Source: Siphonodentalium dalli
Lineage: Eukaryota; Mollusca; Scaphopoda; Gadilida; Siphonodentaliidae
DNA length: 64,000 nucleotides
Assembly: GCA_032622095.1 (NCBI GenBank)
Contig: CP136068.1
Span: forward strand, 163,391,465 to 163,455,464
Direction of reading: 5' to 3'
The position numbers were made by a program, and so were the translations under genes. The notes under the pieces were generated by a model that worked only from the letters and a program-made list of their open reading frames with translations, was not told where the DNA came from and did not search any database. The stretch's first letter is position 1. Every line of letters starts with the position of its first letter. Below, one piece after another: positions 20,394 to 31,813 of this stretch.

Positions 20394-20550
20394 TTATACC
20401 ATTTCTGTCGTGATTACTCTTATGTATTCGCATGTATTGTTCATGGCATAGTCTTGCTAAAATGAATTTGAGATCTTTTTCACGAAGCTGATAACTGCGA
20501 CACACCGCGATGTACATAAAAATAACGTAAAAATCGATTAAAATATTCAA

Positions 20551-20632
20551 CGACGAGGATGGGATTCGAACCCACGCGGGGAAACCCCAATGGATTAGCA
20601 GTCCATCGCCTTAACCACTCGGCCACCTCGTC
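20551..20632 (-). tRNA. tRNA-Ser(GCT)
   Basis: U6 copy, as U0. Confidence 0.97.
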
Positions 20633-20727
20633 TTGTGAAATGCAGACACTAATTTGCAGTTTGATTGGTGACCATTGCAAAAAGAGACGAACAATGATCA
20701 CCGTCTCGCGAGAAATAATAATCGCCT

Positions 20728-20801
20728 GGCTCCTTAGCTCAGTTGGTTAGAGCGCCAGTCTAGTAAACTGGAGGTCGAGGGTTCGAATCCCTCAGGAGCC
20801 T
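20728..20801 (+). tRNA. tRNA-Thr(AGT), a type
   Basis: U7 copy, as U1. Confidence 0.97.
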
Positions 20802-21065
20802 TTTTGGTTCAAAGTTTAAGTTTTTTTGTGTTTTGCAATTAGAAATGTCAGCCAGCCGTCTAATGTTGACCATTAACGGTTTGTAACTGGGACTTTGGGT
20901 TTCATTTACAATATACTGGTTCTGAGGAAATTCTCACATTACTTAACTTGATAATGAGGCCGGTTTAAGAACACTCATACAATTGTGAGATGTACGTCAA
21001 TATCTAATTTTTTGTCATAACTGCACCAAAAGGCATAAGTAAAATGCGACCAAAAAAACAAAATT

Positions 21066-21147
21066 CGCTGCGAGCAGGGTTCGAACCTGCGCGGGAAATT
21101 CCCATTGGATTTCAAGTCCAACGCCTTAACCACTCGGCCATCGCAGC
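21066..21147 (-). tRNA. tRNA-Ser(TGA)
   Basis: U7 copy, as U0. Confidence 0.97.
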
Positions 21148-21367
21148 TGTCGATGTATTTTCAACTGGAACGCTATTCTCACTGAACTGAATCTATTGAA
21201 TGCATTCTGCGTTGATTTCACATTACATTAATTGTGATTTCGGGATATACCCACTATCTTTGCAGTAGTTGTTCAAATTAATATATACATGTATCTAATT
21301 GAGTCGAAACGAAAATTCTCCCAAACTGTGGAGAAAATTGAATCTTAAAAAGAAAATAAAACGATTC

Positions 21368-21449
21368 CGCTGCGAGCAGGATTCGAACCTGCGAGGGCAG
21401 TGCCCATTGGATTTCGAGTCCAACGCCTTAACCACTCGGCCATCGCAGC
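21368..21449 (-). tRNA. tRNA-Ser(CGA)
   Basis: U7 copy, as U0. Confidence 0.97.
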
Positions 21450-21594
21450 AACACTGTTGAATGACCGTACACTGCTACTTAAGTTGGCTATATGTCATTT
21501 CGACGAGGATACGCATAATTATGACGCATGCGCAATTAATCTCAAAACCAGGAAACACACTAATGCGGAAAGTTATTAACAAAACATATTTTAT

Positions 21595-21676
21595 TGGCAG
21601 CGGTGGGATTCGAACCCACGCCTCCGAAGAGACTGGTGCCTAAAACCAGCGCCTTAGACCACTCGGCCACGCTACC
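21595..21676 (-). tRNA. tRNA-Leu(TAG)
   Basis: U7 copy, as U0. Confidence 0.97.
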
Positions 21677-21728
21677 TGATGGTGAATGTGCAATGTCAAT
21701 ATCACTCACACTTCCTAAATATATCGAT

Positions 21729-21802
21729 GGCTCCTTAGCTCAGTTGGTTAGAGCGCCAGTCTAGTAAACTGGAGGTCGAGAGTTCGAATCCCTCAGGAGC
21801 CT
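21729..21802 (+). tRNA. tRNA-Thr(AGT), b type
   Basis: U7 copy, typical b type. Confidence 0.93.
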
Positions 21803-22014
21803 TTTTGTTAGTTGAACAATAAAGGTGGATTTTCGTTTCAAATTTTATTCAATTTTAAACAAAGTTAAGAGTTTATTATTGCCATGCCGCCTCAAAAATA
21901 TAATTGCATACCGCCTCAAAACCAAAATGTTGTATATCATTATGTTGTCTTGAGAAAACATTTATAAACTAAGAAATACTGAAACAGAATAAAAAGGAAA
22001 GACAAAAAATTTAC

Positions 22015-22087
22015 CACCTCCGACGGGACTCGAACCCGCAATCCCCGGCTTAGGAGGCCGGTGCCTTATCCATTAGGCCACGGAGGC
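22015..22087 (-). tRNA. tRNA-Arg(CCT)
   Basis: U7 copy, as U0. Confidence 0.97.
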
Positions 22088-22244
22088 TTATACCATTTCT
22101 GTCGTGATTACTCTTATGTATTCGCATGTATTGTTCATGGCATAGTCTTGCTAAAATGAATTTGAGATCTTTTTCACGAAGCTGATAACTGCGACACACC
22201 GCGATGTACATAAAAATAACGTAAAAATCGATTAAAATATTCAA

Positions 22245-22326
22245 CGGCGAGGATGGGATTCGAACCCACGCGGGGAAACCCCAATGGATTAGCAGTCCAT
22301 CGCCTTAACCACTCGGCCACCTCGTC
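22245..22326 (-). tRNA. tRNA-Ser(GCT), acceptor variant
   Basis: U7. Same A2-C71 acceptor mismatch as the U3 gene at 10660. Confidence 0.9.
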
Positions 22327-22420
22327 TTGTGAAATGCAGACACTAATTTGCAGTTTGATTGGTGACCATTGCAAAAAGAGACGAACAATGATCACCGTCT
22401 CGCGAAAATAATAATCGCCT

Positions 22421-22494
22421 GGCTCCTTAGCTCAGTTGGTTAGAGCGCCAGTCTAGTAAACTGGAGGTCGAGGGTTCGAATCCCTCAGGAGCCT
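22421..22494 (+). tRNA. tRNA-Thr(AGT), a type
   Basis: U8 copy, as U1, with the same 1-bp upstream deletion as U4. Confidence 0.97.
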
Positions 22495-22758
22495 TTTTGG
22501 TTCAAAGTTTAAGTTTTTTTGTGTTTTGCAATTAGAAATGTCAGCCAGCCGTCTAATGTTGACCATTAACGGTTTGTAACTGGGACTTTGGGTTTCATTT
22601 ACAATATACTGGTTCTGAGGAAATTCTCACATTACTTAACTTGATAATGAGGCCGGTTTAAGAACACTCATACAATTGTGAGATGTACGTCAATATCTAA
22701 TTTTTTGTCATAACTGCACCAAAAGGCATAAGTAAAATGCGACCAAAAAAACAAAATT

Positions 22759-22840
22759 CGCTGCGAGCAGGGTTCGAACCTGCGCGGGAAATTCCCATTG
22801 GATTTCAAGTCCAACGCCTTAACCACTCGGCCATCGCAGC
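22759..22840 (-). tRNA. tRNA-Ser(TGA)
   Basis: U8 copy, as U0. Confidence 0.97.
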
Positions 22841-23060
22841 TGTCGAGGTATTTTCAACTGGAACGCTATTCTCACTGAACTGAATCTATTGAATGCATTC
22901 TGCGTTGATTTCACATTACATTAATTGTGATTTCGGGATATACCCACTATCTTTGCAGTAGTTGTTCAAATTAATATATACATGTATCTAATTGAGTCGA
23001 AACGAAAATTCTCCCAAACTGTGGAGAAAATTGAATCTTAAAAAGAAAATAAAACGATTC

Positions 23061-23142
23061 CGCTGCGATCAGGATTCGAACCTGCGAGGGCAGTGCCCAT
23101 TGGATTTCGAGTCCAACGCCTTAACCACTCGGCCATCGCAGC
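23061..23142 (-). tRNA. tRNA-Ser(CGA), T-stem variant
   Basis: U8. Carries GATCAGG (T-stem 49-65 mismatch) shared with the U4 gene, but not the D-stem change of that copy. Confidence 0.88.
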
Positions 23143-23287
23143 AACACTGTTGAATGACCGTACACTGCTACTTAAGTTGGCTATATGTCATTTCGACGAG
23201 GATACGCATAATTATGACGCATGCGCAATTAATCTCAAAACCAGGAAACACACTAATGCGGAAAGTTATTAACAAAACATATTTTAT

Positions 23288-23369
23288 TGGCAGCGGTGGG
23301 ATTCGAACCCACGCCTCCGAAGAGACTGGTGCCTAAAACCAGCGCCTTAGACCACTCGGCCACGCTACC
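23288..23369 (-). tRNA. tRNA-Leu(TAG)
   Basis: U8 copy, as U0. Confidence 0.97.
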
Positions 23370-23421
23370 TGATGGTGAATGTGCAATGTCAATATCACTC
23401 ACACTTCCTAAATATATCGAT

Positions 23422-23495
23422 GGCTCCTTAGCTCAGTTGGTTAGAGCGCCAGTCTAGTAAACTGGAGGTCGAGAGTTCGAATCCCTCAGGAGCCT
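23422..23495 (+). tRNA. tRNA-Thr(AGT), b type
   Basis: U8 copy, typical b type. Confidence 0.93.
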
Positions 23496-23707
23496 TTTTG
23501 TTAGTTGAACAATAAAGGTGGATTTTCGTTTCAAATTTTATTCAATTTTAAACAAAGTTAAGAGTTTATTATTGCCATGCCGCCTCAAAAATATAATTGC
23601 ATACCGCCTCAAAACCAAAATGTTGTATATCATTATGTTGTCTTGAGAAAACATTTATAAACTAAGAAATACTGAAACAGAATAAAAAGGAAAGACAAAA
23701 AATTTAC

Positions 23708-23780
23708 CACCTCCGACGGGACTCGAACCCGCAATCCCCGGCTTAGGAGGCCGGTGCCTTATCCATTAGGCCACGGAGGC
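23708..23780 (-). tRNA. tRNA-Arg(CCT)
   Basis: U8 copy, as U0. Confidence 0.97.
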
Positions 23781-23937
23781 TTATACCATTTCTGTCGTGA
23801 TTACTCTTATGTATTCGCATGTATTGTTCATGGCATAGTCTTTAAAAAATGAATTTGAGATCTTTTTCACGAAGCTGATAACTGCGACACACCGCGATGT
23901 ACATAAAAATAACGTAAAAATCGATTAAAATATTCAA

Positions 23938-24019
23938 CGACGAGGATGGGATTCGAACCCACGCGGGGAAACCCCAATGGATTAGCAGTCCATCGCCTTA
24001 ACCACTCGGCCACCTCGTC
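23938..24019 (-). tRNA. tRNA-Ser(GCT)
   Basis: U8 copy, as U0. Confidence 0.97.
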
Positions 24020-24114
24020 TTGTGAAATGCAGACACTAATTTGCAGTTTGATTGGTGACCATTGCAAAAAGAGACGAACAATGATCACCGTCTCGCGAGA
24101 AATAATAATCGCCT

Positions 24115-24188
24115 GGCTCCTTAGCTCAGTTGGTTAGAGCGCCAGTCTAGTAAACTGGAGGTCGAGGGTTCGAATCCCTCAGGAGCCT
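24115..24188 (+). tRNA. tRNA-Thr(AGT), a type
   Basis: U9 copy, as U1. Confidence 0.97.
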
Positions 24189-24452
24189 TTTTGGTTCAAA
24201 GTTTAAGTTTTTTTGTGTTTTGCAATTAGAAATGTCAGCCAGCCGTCTAATGTTGACCATTAACGGTTTGTAACTGGGACTTTGGGTTTCATTTACAATA
24301 TACTGGTTCTGAGGAAATTCTCACATTACTTAACTTGATAATGAGGCCGGTTTAAGAACACTCATACAATTGTGAGATGTACGTCAATATCTAATTTTTT
24401 GTCATAACTGCACCAAAAGGCATAAGTAAAATGCGACCAAAAAAACAAAATT

Positions 24453-24534
24453 CGCTGCGAGCAGGGTTCGAACCTGCGCGGGAAATTCCCATTGGATTTC
24501 AAGTCCAACGCCTTAACCACTCGGCCATCGCAGC
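24453..24534 (-). tRNA. tRNA-Ser(TGA)
   Basis: U9 copy, as U0. Confidence 0.97.
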
Positions 24535-24754
24535 TGTCGAGTTATTTTCAACTGGAACGCTATTCTAACTGAACTGAATCTATTGAATGCATTCTGCGTT
24601 GATTTCACATTACATTAATTGTGATTTCGGGATATACCCACTATCTTTGCAGTAGTTGTTCAAATTAATATATACATGTATCTAATTGAGTCGAAACGAA
24701 AATTCTCCCAAACTGTGGAGAAAATTGAATCTTAAAAAGAAAATAAAACGATTC

Positions 24755-24836
24755 CGCTGCGAGCAGGATTCGAACCTGCGAGGACAGTGCCCATTGGATT
24801 TCGAGTCCAACGCCTTAACCACTCGGCCATCGCAGC
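24755..24836 (-). tRNA. tRNA-Ser(CGA)
   Basis: U9. One change in the variable arm (GAGGACAGTG for GAGGGCAGTG). Confidence 0.93.
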
Positions 24837-24981
24837 AACACTGTTGAATGACCGTACACTGCTACTTAAGTTGGCTATATGTCATTTCGACGAGGATACG
24901 CATAATTATGACGCATGCGCAATTAATCTCAAAACCAGGGGACACACTAATGCGGAAAGTTATTAACAAAACATATTTTAT

Positions 24982-25063
24982 TGGCAGCGGTGGGATTCGA
25001 ACCCACGCCTCCGAAGAGACTGGTGCCTAAAACCAGCGCCTTAGACCACTCGGCCACGCTACC
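24982..25063 (-). tRNA. tRNA-Leu(TAG)
   Basis: U9 copy, as U0. Confidence 0.97.
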
Positions 25064-25115
25064 TGATTGTGAATGTGCAATGTCAATATCACTCACACTT
25101 CCTAAATATATCGAT

Positions 25116-25189
25116 GGCTCCTTAGCTCAGTTGGTTAGAGCGCCAGTCTAGTAAACTGGAGGTCGAGAGTTCGAATCCCTCAGGAGCCT
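25116..25189 (+). tRNA. tRNA-Thr(AGT), b type
   Basis: U9 copy, typical b type. Confidence 0.93.
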
Positions 25190-25401
25190 TTTTGTTAGTT
25201 GAACAATAAAGGTGGATTTTCGTTTCAAATTTTATTCAATTTTAAACAAAGTTAAGAGTTTATTATTGCCATGCCGCCTCAAAAATATAATTGCATACCG
25301 CCTCAAAACCAAAATGTTGTATATCATTATGTTGTCTTGAGAAAACATTTATAAACTAAGAAATACTGAAACAGAATAAAAAGGAAAGACAAAAAATTTA
25401 C

Positions 25402-25474
25402 CACCTCCGACGGGACTCGAACCCGCAATCCCCGGCTTAGGAGGCCGGTGCCTTATCCATTAGGCCACGGAGGC
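25402..25474 (-). tRNA. tRNA-Arg(CCT)
   Basis: U9 copy, as U0. Confidence 0.97.
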
Positions 25475-25631
25475 TTATACCATTTCTGTCGTGATTACTC
25501 TTATGTATTCGCATGTATTGTTCATGGCATAGTCTTGCTAAAATGAATTTGAGATCTTTTTCACGAAGCTGATAACTGCGACACACCGCGATGTACATAA
25601 AAATAACGTAAAAATCGATTAAAATATTCAA

Positions 25632-25713
25632 CGACGAGGATGGGATTCGAACCCACGCGGGGAAACCCCAATGGATTAGCAGTCCATCGCCTTAACCACT
25701 CGGCCACCTCGTC
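25632..25713 (-). tRNA. tRNA-Ser(GCT)
   Basis: U9 copy, as U0. Confidence 0.97.
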
Positions 25714-25808
25714 TTGTGAAATGCAGACACTAATTTGCAGTTTGATTGGTGACCATTGCAAAAAGAGACGAACAATGATCACCGTCTCGCGAGAAATAAT
25801 AATCGCCT

Positions 25809-25882
25809 GGCTCCTTAGCTCAGTTGGTTAGAGCGCCAGTCTAGTAAACTGGAGGTCGAGGGTTCGAATCCCTCAGGAGCCT
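25809..25882 (+). tRNA. tRNA-Thr(AGT), a type
   Basis: U10 copy, as U1; first gene of the duplicated 2,502-bp dimer. Confidence 0.97.
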
Positions 25883-26146
25883 TTTTGGTTCAAAGTTTAA
25901 GTTTTTTTGTGTTTTGCAATTAGAAATGTCAGCCAGCCGTCTAATGTTGACCATTAACGGTTTGTAACTGGGACTTTGGGTTTCATTTACAATATACTGG
26001 TTCTGAGGAAATTCTCACATTACTTAACTTGATAATGAGGCCGGTTTAAGAACACTCATACAATTGTGAGATGTACGTCAATATCTAATTTTTTGTCATA
26101 ACTGCACCAAAAGGCATAAGTAAAATGCGACCAAAAAAACAAAATT

Positions 26147-26228
26147 CGCTGCGAGCAGGGTTCGAACCTGCGCGGGAAATTCCCATTGGATTTCAAGTCC
26201 AACGCCTTAACCACTCGGCCATCGCAGC
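26147..26228 (-). tRNA. tRNA-Ser(TGA)
   Basis: U10 copy, as U0. Confidence 0.97.
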
Positions 26229-26448
26229 TGTCGAGGTATTTTCAACTGGAACGCTATTCTCACTGAACTGAATCTATTGAATGCATTCTGCGTTGATTTC
26301 ACATTACATTAATTGTGATTTCGGGATATACCCACTATCTTTGCAGTAGTTGTTCAAATTAATATATACATGTATCTAATTGAGTCGAAACGAAAATTCT
26401 CCCAAACTGTGGAGAAAATTGAATCTTAAAAAGAAAATAAAACGATTC

Positions 26449-26530
26449 CGCTGCGAGCAGGATTCGAACCTGCGAGGGCAGTGCCCATTGGATTTCGAGT
26501 CCAACGCCTTAACCACTCGGCCATCGCAGC
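26449..26530 (-). tRNA. tRNA-Ser(CGA)
   Basis: U10 copy, as U0. Confidence 0.97.
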
Positions 26531-26675
26531 AACACTGTTGAATGACCGTACACTGCTACTTAAGTTGGCTATATGTCATTTCGACGAGGATACGCATAAT
26601 TATGACGCATGCGCAATTAATCTCAAAACCAGGGGACACACTAATGCGGAAAGTTATTAACAAAACATATTTTAT

Positions 26676-26757
26676 TGGCAGCGGTGGGATTCGAACCCAC
26701 GCCTCCGAAGAGACTGGTGCCTAAAACCAGCGCCTTAGACCACTCGGCCACGCTACC
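26676..26757 (-). tRNA. tRNA-Leu(TAG)
   Basis: U10 copy, as U0. Confidence 0.97.
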
Positions 26758-26809
26758 TGATGGTGAATGTGCAATGTCAATATCACTCACACTTCCTAAA
26801 TATATCGAT

Positions 26810-26883
26810 GGCTCCTTAGCTCAGTTGGTTAGAGCGCCAGTCTAGTAAACTGGAGGTCGAGAGTTCGAATCCCTCAGGAGCCT
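26810..26883 (+). tRNA. tRNA-Thr(AGT), b type
   Basis: U10 copy, typical b type. Confidence 0.93.
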
Positions 26884-27095
26884 TTTTGTTAGTTGAACAA
26901 TAAAGGTGGATTTTCGTTTCAAATTTTATTCAATTTTAAACAAAGTTAAGAGTTTATTATTGCCATGCCGCCTCAAAAATATAATTGCATACCGCCTCAA
27001 AACCAAAATGTTGTATATCATTATGTTGTCTTGAGAAAACATTTATAAACTAAGAAATACTGAAACAGAATAAAAAGGAAAGACAAAAAATTTAC

Positions 27096-27157
27096 CACCT
27101 CCGACGGGACTCGAACCCGCAATCCCCGGCTTAGGAGGCCGGTGCCTTATCCATTAG
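27096..27157 (-). pseudogene. tRNA-Arg(CCT), 5'-truncated
   Basis: U10. The first 11 nt (5' acceptor strand and start of the D arm) are removed by the 886-bp deletion, whose junction is at the TAG of CCATTAG. Anticodon and T arms remain. Confidence 0.92.
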
Positions 27158-27256
27158 TTGTTCAAATTAATATATACATGTATCTAATTGAGTCGAAACG
27201 AAAATTCTCCCAAACTGTGGAGAAAATTGAATCTTAAAAAGAAAATAAAACGATTC

Positions 27257-27338
27257 CGCTGCGAGCAGGATTCGAACCTGCGAGGGCAGTGCCCATTGGA
27301 TTTCGAGTCCAACGCCTTAACCACTCGGCCATCGCAGC
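27257..27338 (-). tRNA. tRNA-Ser(CGA)
   Basis: U11 (begins after the deletion), as U0. Confidence 0.97.
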
Positions 27339-27483
27339 AACACTGTTGAATGACCGTACACTGCTACTTAAGTTGGCTATATGTCATTTCGACGAGGATA
27401 CGCATAATTATGACGCATGCGCAATTAATCTCAAAACCAGGGGACACACTAATACGGAAAGTTATTAACAAAACATATTTTAT

Positions 27484-27565
27484 TGGCAGCGGTGGGATTC
27501 GAACCCACGCCTCCGAAGAGACTGGTGCCTAAAACCAGCGCCTTAGACCACTCGGCCACGCTACC
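27484..27565 (-). tRNA. tRNA-Leu(TAG)
   Basis: U11 copy, as U0; downstream flank has TAATACGG for TAATGCGG, shared with U13. Confidence 0.97.
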
Positions 27566-27617
27566 TGATTGTGAATGTGCAATGTCAATATCACTCACAC
27601 TTCCTAAATATAGCGAT

Positions 27618-27691
27618 GGCTCCTTAGCTCAGTTGGTTAGAGCGCCAGTCTAGTAAACTGGAGGTCGAGAGTTCGAATCCCTCAGGAGCCT
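27618..27691 (+). tRNA. tRNA-Thr(AGT), b type
   Basis: U11 copy, typical b type; upstream TAGCGATGG differs from TATCGATGG elsewhere. Confidence 0.93.
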
Positions 27692-27903
27692 TTTTGTTAG
27701 TTGAACAATAAAGGTGGATTTTCGTTTCAAATTTTATTCAATTTTAAACAAAGTTAAGAGTTTATTATTGCCATGCCGCCTCAAAAATATAATTGCATAC
27801 CGCCTCAAAACCAAAATGTTGTATATCATTATGTTGTCTTGAGAAAACATTTATAAACTAAGAAATACTGAAACAGAATAAAAAGGAAAGACAAAAAATT
27901 TAC

Positions 27904-27976
27904 CACCTCCGACGGGACTCGAACCCGCAATCCCCGGCTTAGGAGGCCGGTGCCTTATCCATTAGGCCACGGAGGC
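27904..27976 (-). tRNA. tRNA-Arg(CCT)
   Basis: U11 copy, as U0. Confidence 0.97.
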
Positions 27977-28133
27977 TTATACCATTTCTGTCGTGATTAC
28001 TCTTATGTATTCGCATGTATTGTTCATGGCATAGTCTTGCTAAAATGAATTTGAGATCTTTTTCACGAAGCTGATAACTGCGACACACCGCGATGTACAT
28101 AAAAATAACGTAAAAATCGATTAAAATATTCAA

Positions 28134-28215
28134 CGACGAGGATGGGATTCGAACCCACGCGGGGAAACCCCAATGGATTAGCAGTCCATCGCCTTAACCA
28201 CTCGGCCACCTCGTC
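28134..28215 (-). tRNA. tRNA-Ser(GCT)
   Basis: U11 copy, as U0. Confidence 0.97.
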
Positions 28216-28310
28216 TTGTGAAATGCAGACACTAATTTGCAGTTTGATTGGTGACCATTGCAAAAAGAGACGAACAATGATCACCGTCTCGCGAGAAATA
28301 ATAATCGCCT

Positions 28311-28384
28311 GGCTCCTTAGCTCAGTTGGTTAGAGCGCCAGTCTAGTAAACTGGAGGTCGAGGGTTCGAATCCCTCAGGAGCCT
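28311..28384 (+). tRNA. tRNA-Thr(AGT), a type
   Basis: U12 copy, as U1; start of the second 2,502-bp dimer. Confidence 0.97.
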
Positions 28385-28648
28385 TTTTGGTTCAAAGTTT
28401 AAGTTTTTTTGTGTTTTGCAATTAGAAATGTCAGCCAGCCGTCTAATGTTGACCATTAACGGTTTGTAACTGGGACTTTGGGTTTCATTTACAATATACT
28501 GGTTCTGAGGAAATTCTCACATTACTTAACTTGATAATGAGGCCGGTTTAAGAACACTCATACAATTGTGAGATGTACGTCAATATCTAATTTTTTGTCA
28601 TAACTGCACCAAAAGGCATAAGTAAAATGCGACCAAAAAAACAAAATT

Positions 28649-28730
28649 CGCTGCGAGCAGGGTTCGAACCTGCGCGGGAAATTCCCATTGGATTTCAAGT
28701 CCAACGCCTTAACCACTCGGCCATCGCAGC
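28649..28730 (-). tRNA. tRNA-Ser(TGA)
   Basis: U12 copy, as U0. Confidence 0.97.
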
Positions 28731-28950
28731 TGTCGAGGTATTTTCAACTGGAACGCTATTCTCACTGAACTGAATCTATTGAATGCATTCTGCGTTGATT
28801 TCACATTACATTAATTGTGATTTCGGGATATACCCACTATCTTTGCAGTAGTTGTTCAAATTAATATATACATGTATCTAATTGAGTCGAAACGAAAATT
28901 CTCCCAAACTGTGGAGAAAATTGAATCTTAAAAAGAAAATAAAACGATTC

Positions 28951-29032
28951 CGCTGCGAGCAGGATTCGAACCTGCGAGGGCAGTGCCCATTGGATTTCGA
29001 GTCCAACGCCTTAACCACTCGGCCATCGCAGC
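28951..29032 (-). tRNA. tRNA-Ser(CGA)
   Basis: U12 copy, as U0. Confidence 0.97.
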
Positions 29033-29177
29033 AACACTGTTGAATGACCGTACACTGCTACTTAAGTTGGCTATATGTCATTTCGACGAGGATACGCATA
29101 ATTATGACGCATGCGCAATTAATCTCAAAACCAGGGGACACACTAATGCGGAAAGTTATTAACAAAACATATTTTAT

Positions 29178-29259
29178 TGGCAGCGGTGGGATTCGAACCC
29201 ACGCCTCCGAAGAGACTGGTGCCTAAAACCAGCGCCTTAGACCACTCGGCCACGCTACC
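29178..29259 (-). tRNA. tRNA-Leu(TAG)
   Basis: U12 copy, as U0. Confidence 0.97.
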
Positions 29260-29311
29260 TGATGGTGAATGTGCAATGTCAATATCACTCACACTTCCTA
29301 AATATATCGAT

Positions 29312-29385
29312 GGCTCCTTAGCTCAGTTGGTTAGAGCGCCAGTCTAGTAAACTGGAGGTCGAGAGTTCGAATCCCTCAGGAGCCT
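29312..29385 (+). tRNA. tRNA-Thr(AGT), b type
   Basis: U12 copy, typical b type. Confidence 0.93.
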
Positions 29386-29597
29386 TTTTGTTAGTTGAAC
29401 AATAAAGGTGGATTTTCGTTTCAAATTTTATTCAATTTTAAACAAAGTTAAGAGTTTATTATTGCCATGCCGCCTCAAAAATATAATTGCATACCGCCTC
29501 AAAACCAAAATGTTGTATATCATTATGTTGTCTTGAGAAAACATTTATAAACTAAGAAATACTGAAACAGAATAAAAAGGAAAGACAAAAAATTTAC

Positions 29598-29659
29598 CAC
29601 CTCCGACGGGACTCGAACCCGCAATCCCCGGCTTAGGAGGCCGGTGCCTTATCCATTAG
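29598..29659 (-). pseudogene. tRNA-Arg(CCT), 5'-truncated
   Basis: U12. Truncated at the same base as 27096-27157, so it is a duplicate of that deletion, not an independent event. Confidence 0.92.
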
Positions 29660-29758
29660 TTGTTCAAATTAATATATACATGTATCTAATTGAGTCGAAA
29701 CGAAAATTCTCCCAAACTGTGGAGAAAATTGAATCTTAAAAAGAAAATAAAACGATTC

Positions 29759-29840
29759 CGCTGCGAGCAGGATTCGAACCTGCGAGGGCAGTGCCCATTG
29801 GATTTCGAGTCCAACGCCTTAACCACTCGGCCATCGCAGC
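29759..29840 (-). tRNA. tRNA-Ser(CGA)
   Basis: U13 copy, as U0. Confidence 0.97.
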
Positions 29841-29985
29841 AACACTGTTGAATGACCGTACACTGCTACTTAAGTTGGCTATATGTCATTTCGACGAGGA
29901 TACGCATAATTATGACGCATGCGCAATTAATCTCAAAACCAGGGGACACACTAATACGGAAAGTTATTAACAAAACATATTTTAT

Positions 29986-30067
29986 TGGCAGCGGTGGGAT
30001 TCGAACCCACGCCTCCGAAGAGACTGGTGCCTAAAACCAGCGCCTTAGACCACTCGGCCACGCTACC
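29986..30067 (-). tRNA. tRNA-Leu(TAG)
   Basis: U13 copy, as U0; shares the TAATACGG flank with U11. Confidence 0.97.
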
Positions 30068-30119
30068 TGATTGTGAATGTGCAATGTCAATATCACTCAC
30101 ACTTCCTAAATATATCGAT

Positions 30120-30193
30120 GGCTCCTTAGCTCAGTTGGTTAGAGCGCCAGTCTAGTAAACTGGAGGTCGAGAGTTCGAATCCCTCAGGAGCCT
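30120..30193 (+). tRNA. tRNA-Thr(AGT), b type
   Basis: U13 copy, typical b type. Confidence 0.93.
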
Positions 30194-30405
30194 TTTTGTT
30201 AGTTGAACAATAAAGGTGGATTTTCGTTTCAAATTTTATTCAATTTTAAACAAAGTTAAGAGTTTATTATTGCCATGCCGCCTCAAAAATATAATTGCAT
30301 ACCGCCTCAAAACCAAAATGTTGTATATCATTATGTTGTCTTGAGAAAACATTTATAAACTAAGAAATACTGAAACAGAATAAAAAGGAAAGACAAAAAA
30401 TTTAC

Positions 30406-30478
30406 CACCTCCGACGGGACTCGAACCCGCAATCCCCGGCTTAGGAGGCCGGTGCCTTATCCATTAGGCCACGGAGGC
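30406..30478 (-). tRNA. tRNA-Arg(CCT)
   Basis: U13 copy, as U0. Confidence 0.97.
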
Positions 30479-30635
30479 TTATACCATTTCTGTCGTGATT
30501 ACTCTTATGTATTCGCATGTATTGTTCATGGCATAGTCTTGCTAAAATGAATTTGAGATCTTTTTCACGAAGCTGATAACTGCGACACACCGCGATGTAC
30601 ATAAAAATAACGTAAAAATCGATTAAAATATTCAA

Positions 30636-30717
30636 CGACGAGGATGGGATTCGAACCCACGCGGGGAAACCCCAATGGATTAGCAGTCCATCGCCTTAAC
30701 CACTCGGCCACCTCGTC
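30636..30717 (-). tRNA. tRNA-Ser(GCT)
   Basis: U13 copy, as U0. Confidence 0.97.
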
Positions 30718-30812
30718 TTGTGAAATGCAGACACTAATTTGCAGTTTGATTGGTGACCATTGCAAAAAGAGACGAACAATGATCACCGTCTCGCGAGAAA
30801 TAATAATCGCCT

Positions 30813-30886
30813 GGCTCCTTAGCTCAGTTGGTTAGAGCGCCAGTCTAGTAAACTGGAGGTCGAGGGTTCGAATCCCTCAGGAGCCT
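30813..30886 (+). tRNA. tRNA-Thr(AGT), a type
   Basis: U14 copy, as U1. Confidence 0.97.
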
Positions 30887-31150
30887 TTTTGGTTCAAAGT
30901 TTAAGTTTTTTTGTGTTTTGCAATTAGAAATGTCAGCCAGCCGTCTAATGTTGACCATTAACGGTTTGTAACTGGGACTTTGGGTTTCATTTACAATATA
31001 CTGGTTCTGAGGAAATTCTCACATTACTTAACTTGATAATGAGGCCGGTTTAAGAACACTCATACAATTGTGAGATGTACGTCAATATCTAATTTTTTGT
31101 CATAACTGCACCAAAAGGCATAAGTAAAATGCGACCAAAAAAACAAAATT

Positions 31151-31232
31151 CGCTGCGAGCAGGGTTCGAACCTGCGCGGGAAATTCCCATTGGATTTCAA
31201 GTCCAACGCCTTAACCACTCGGCCATCGCAGC
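31151..31232 (-). tRNA. tRNA-Ser(TGA)
   Basis: U14 copy, as U0. Confidence 0.97.
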
Positions 31233-31452
31233 TGTCGAGGTATTTTCAACTGGAACGCTATTCTCACTGAACTGAATCTATTGAATGCATTCTGCGTTGA
31301 TTTCACATTACATTAATTGTGATTTCGGGATATACCCACTATCTTTGCAGTAGTTGTTCAAATTAATATATACATGTATCTAATTGAGTCGAAACGAAAA
31401 TTCTCCCAAACTGTGGAGAAAATTGAATCTTAAAAAGAAAATAAAACGATTC

Positions 31453-31534
31453 CGCTGCGAGCAGGATTCGAACCTGCGAGGGCAGTGCCCATTGGATTTC
31501 GAGTCCAACGCCTTAACCACTCGGCCATCGCAGC
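31453..31534 (-). tRNA. tRNA-Ser(CGA)
   Basis: U14 copy, as U0. Confidence 0.97.
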
Positions 31535-31679
31535 AACACTGTTGAATGACCGTACACTGCTACTTAAGTTGGCTATATGTCATTTCGACGAGGATACGCA
31601 TAATTATGACGCATGCGCAATTAATCTCAAAACCAGGGGACACACTAATGCGGAAAGTTATTAACAAAACATATTTTAT

Positions 31680-31761
31680 TGGCAGCGGTGGGATTCGAAC
31701 CCACGCCTCCGAAGAGACTGGTGCCTAAAACCAGCGCCTTAGACCACTCGGCCACGCTACC
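31680..31761 (-). tRNA. tRNA-Leu(TAG)
   Basis: U14 copy, as U0. Confidence 0.97.
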
Positions 31762-31813
31762 TGATGGTGAATGTGCAATGTCAATATCACTCACACTTAC
31801 TAAATATATCGAT

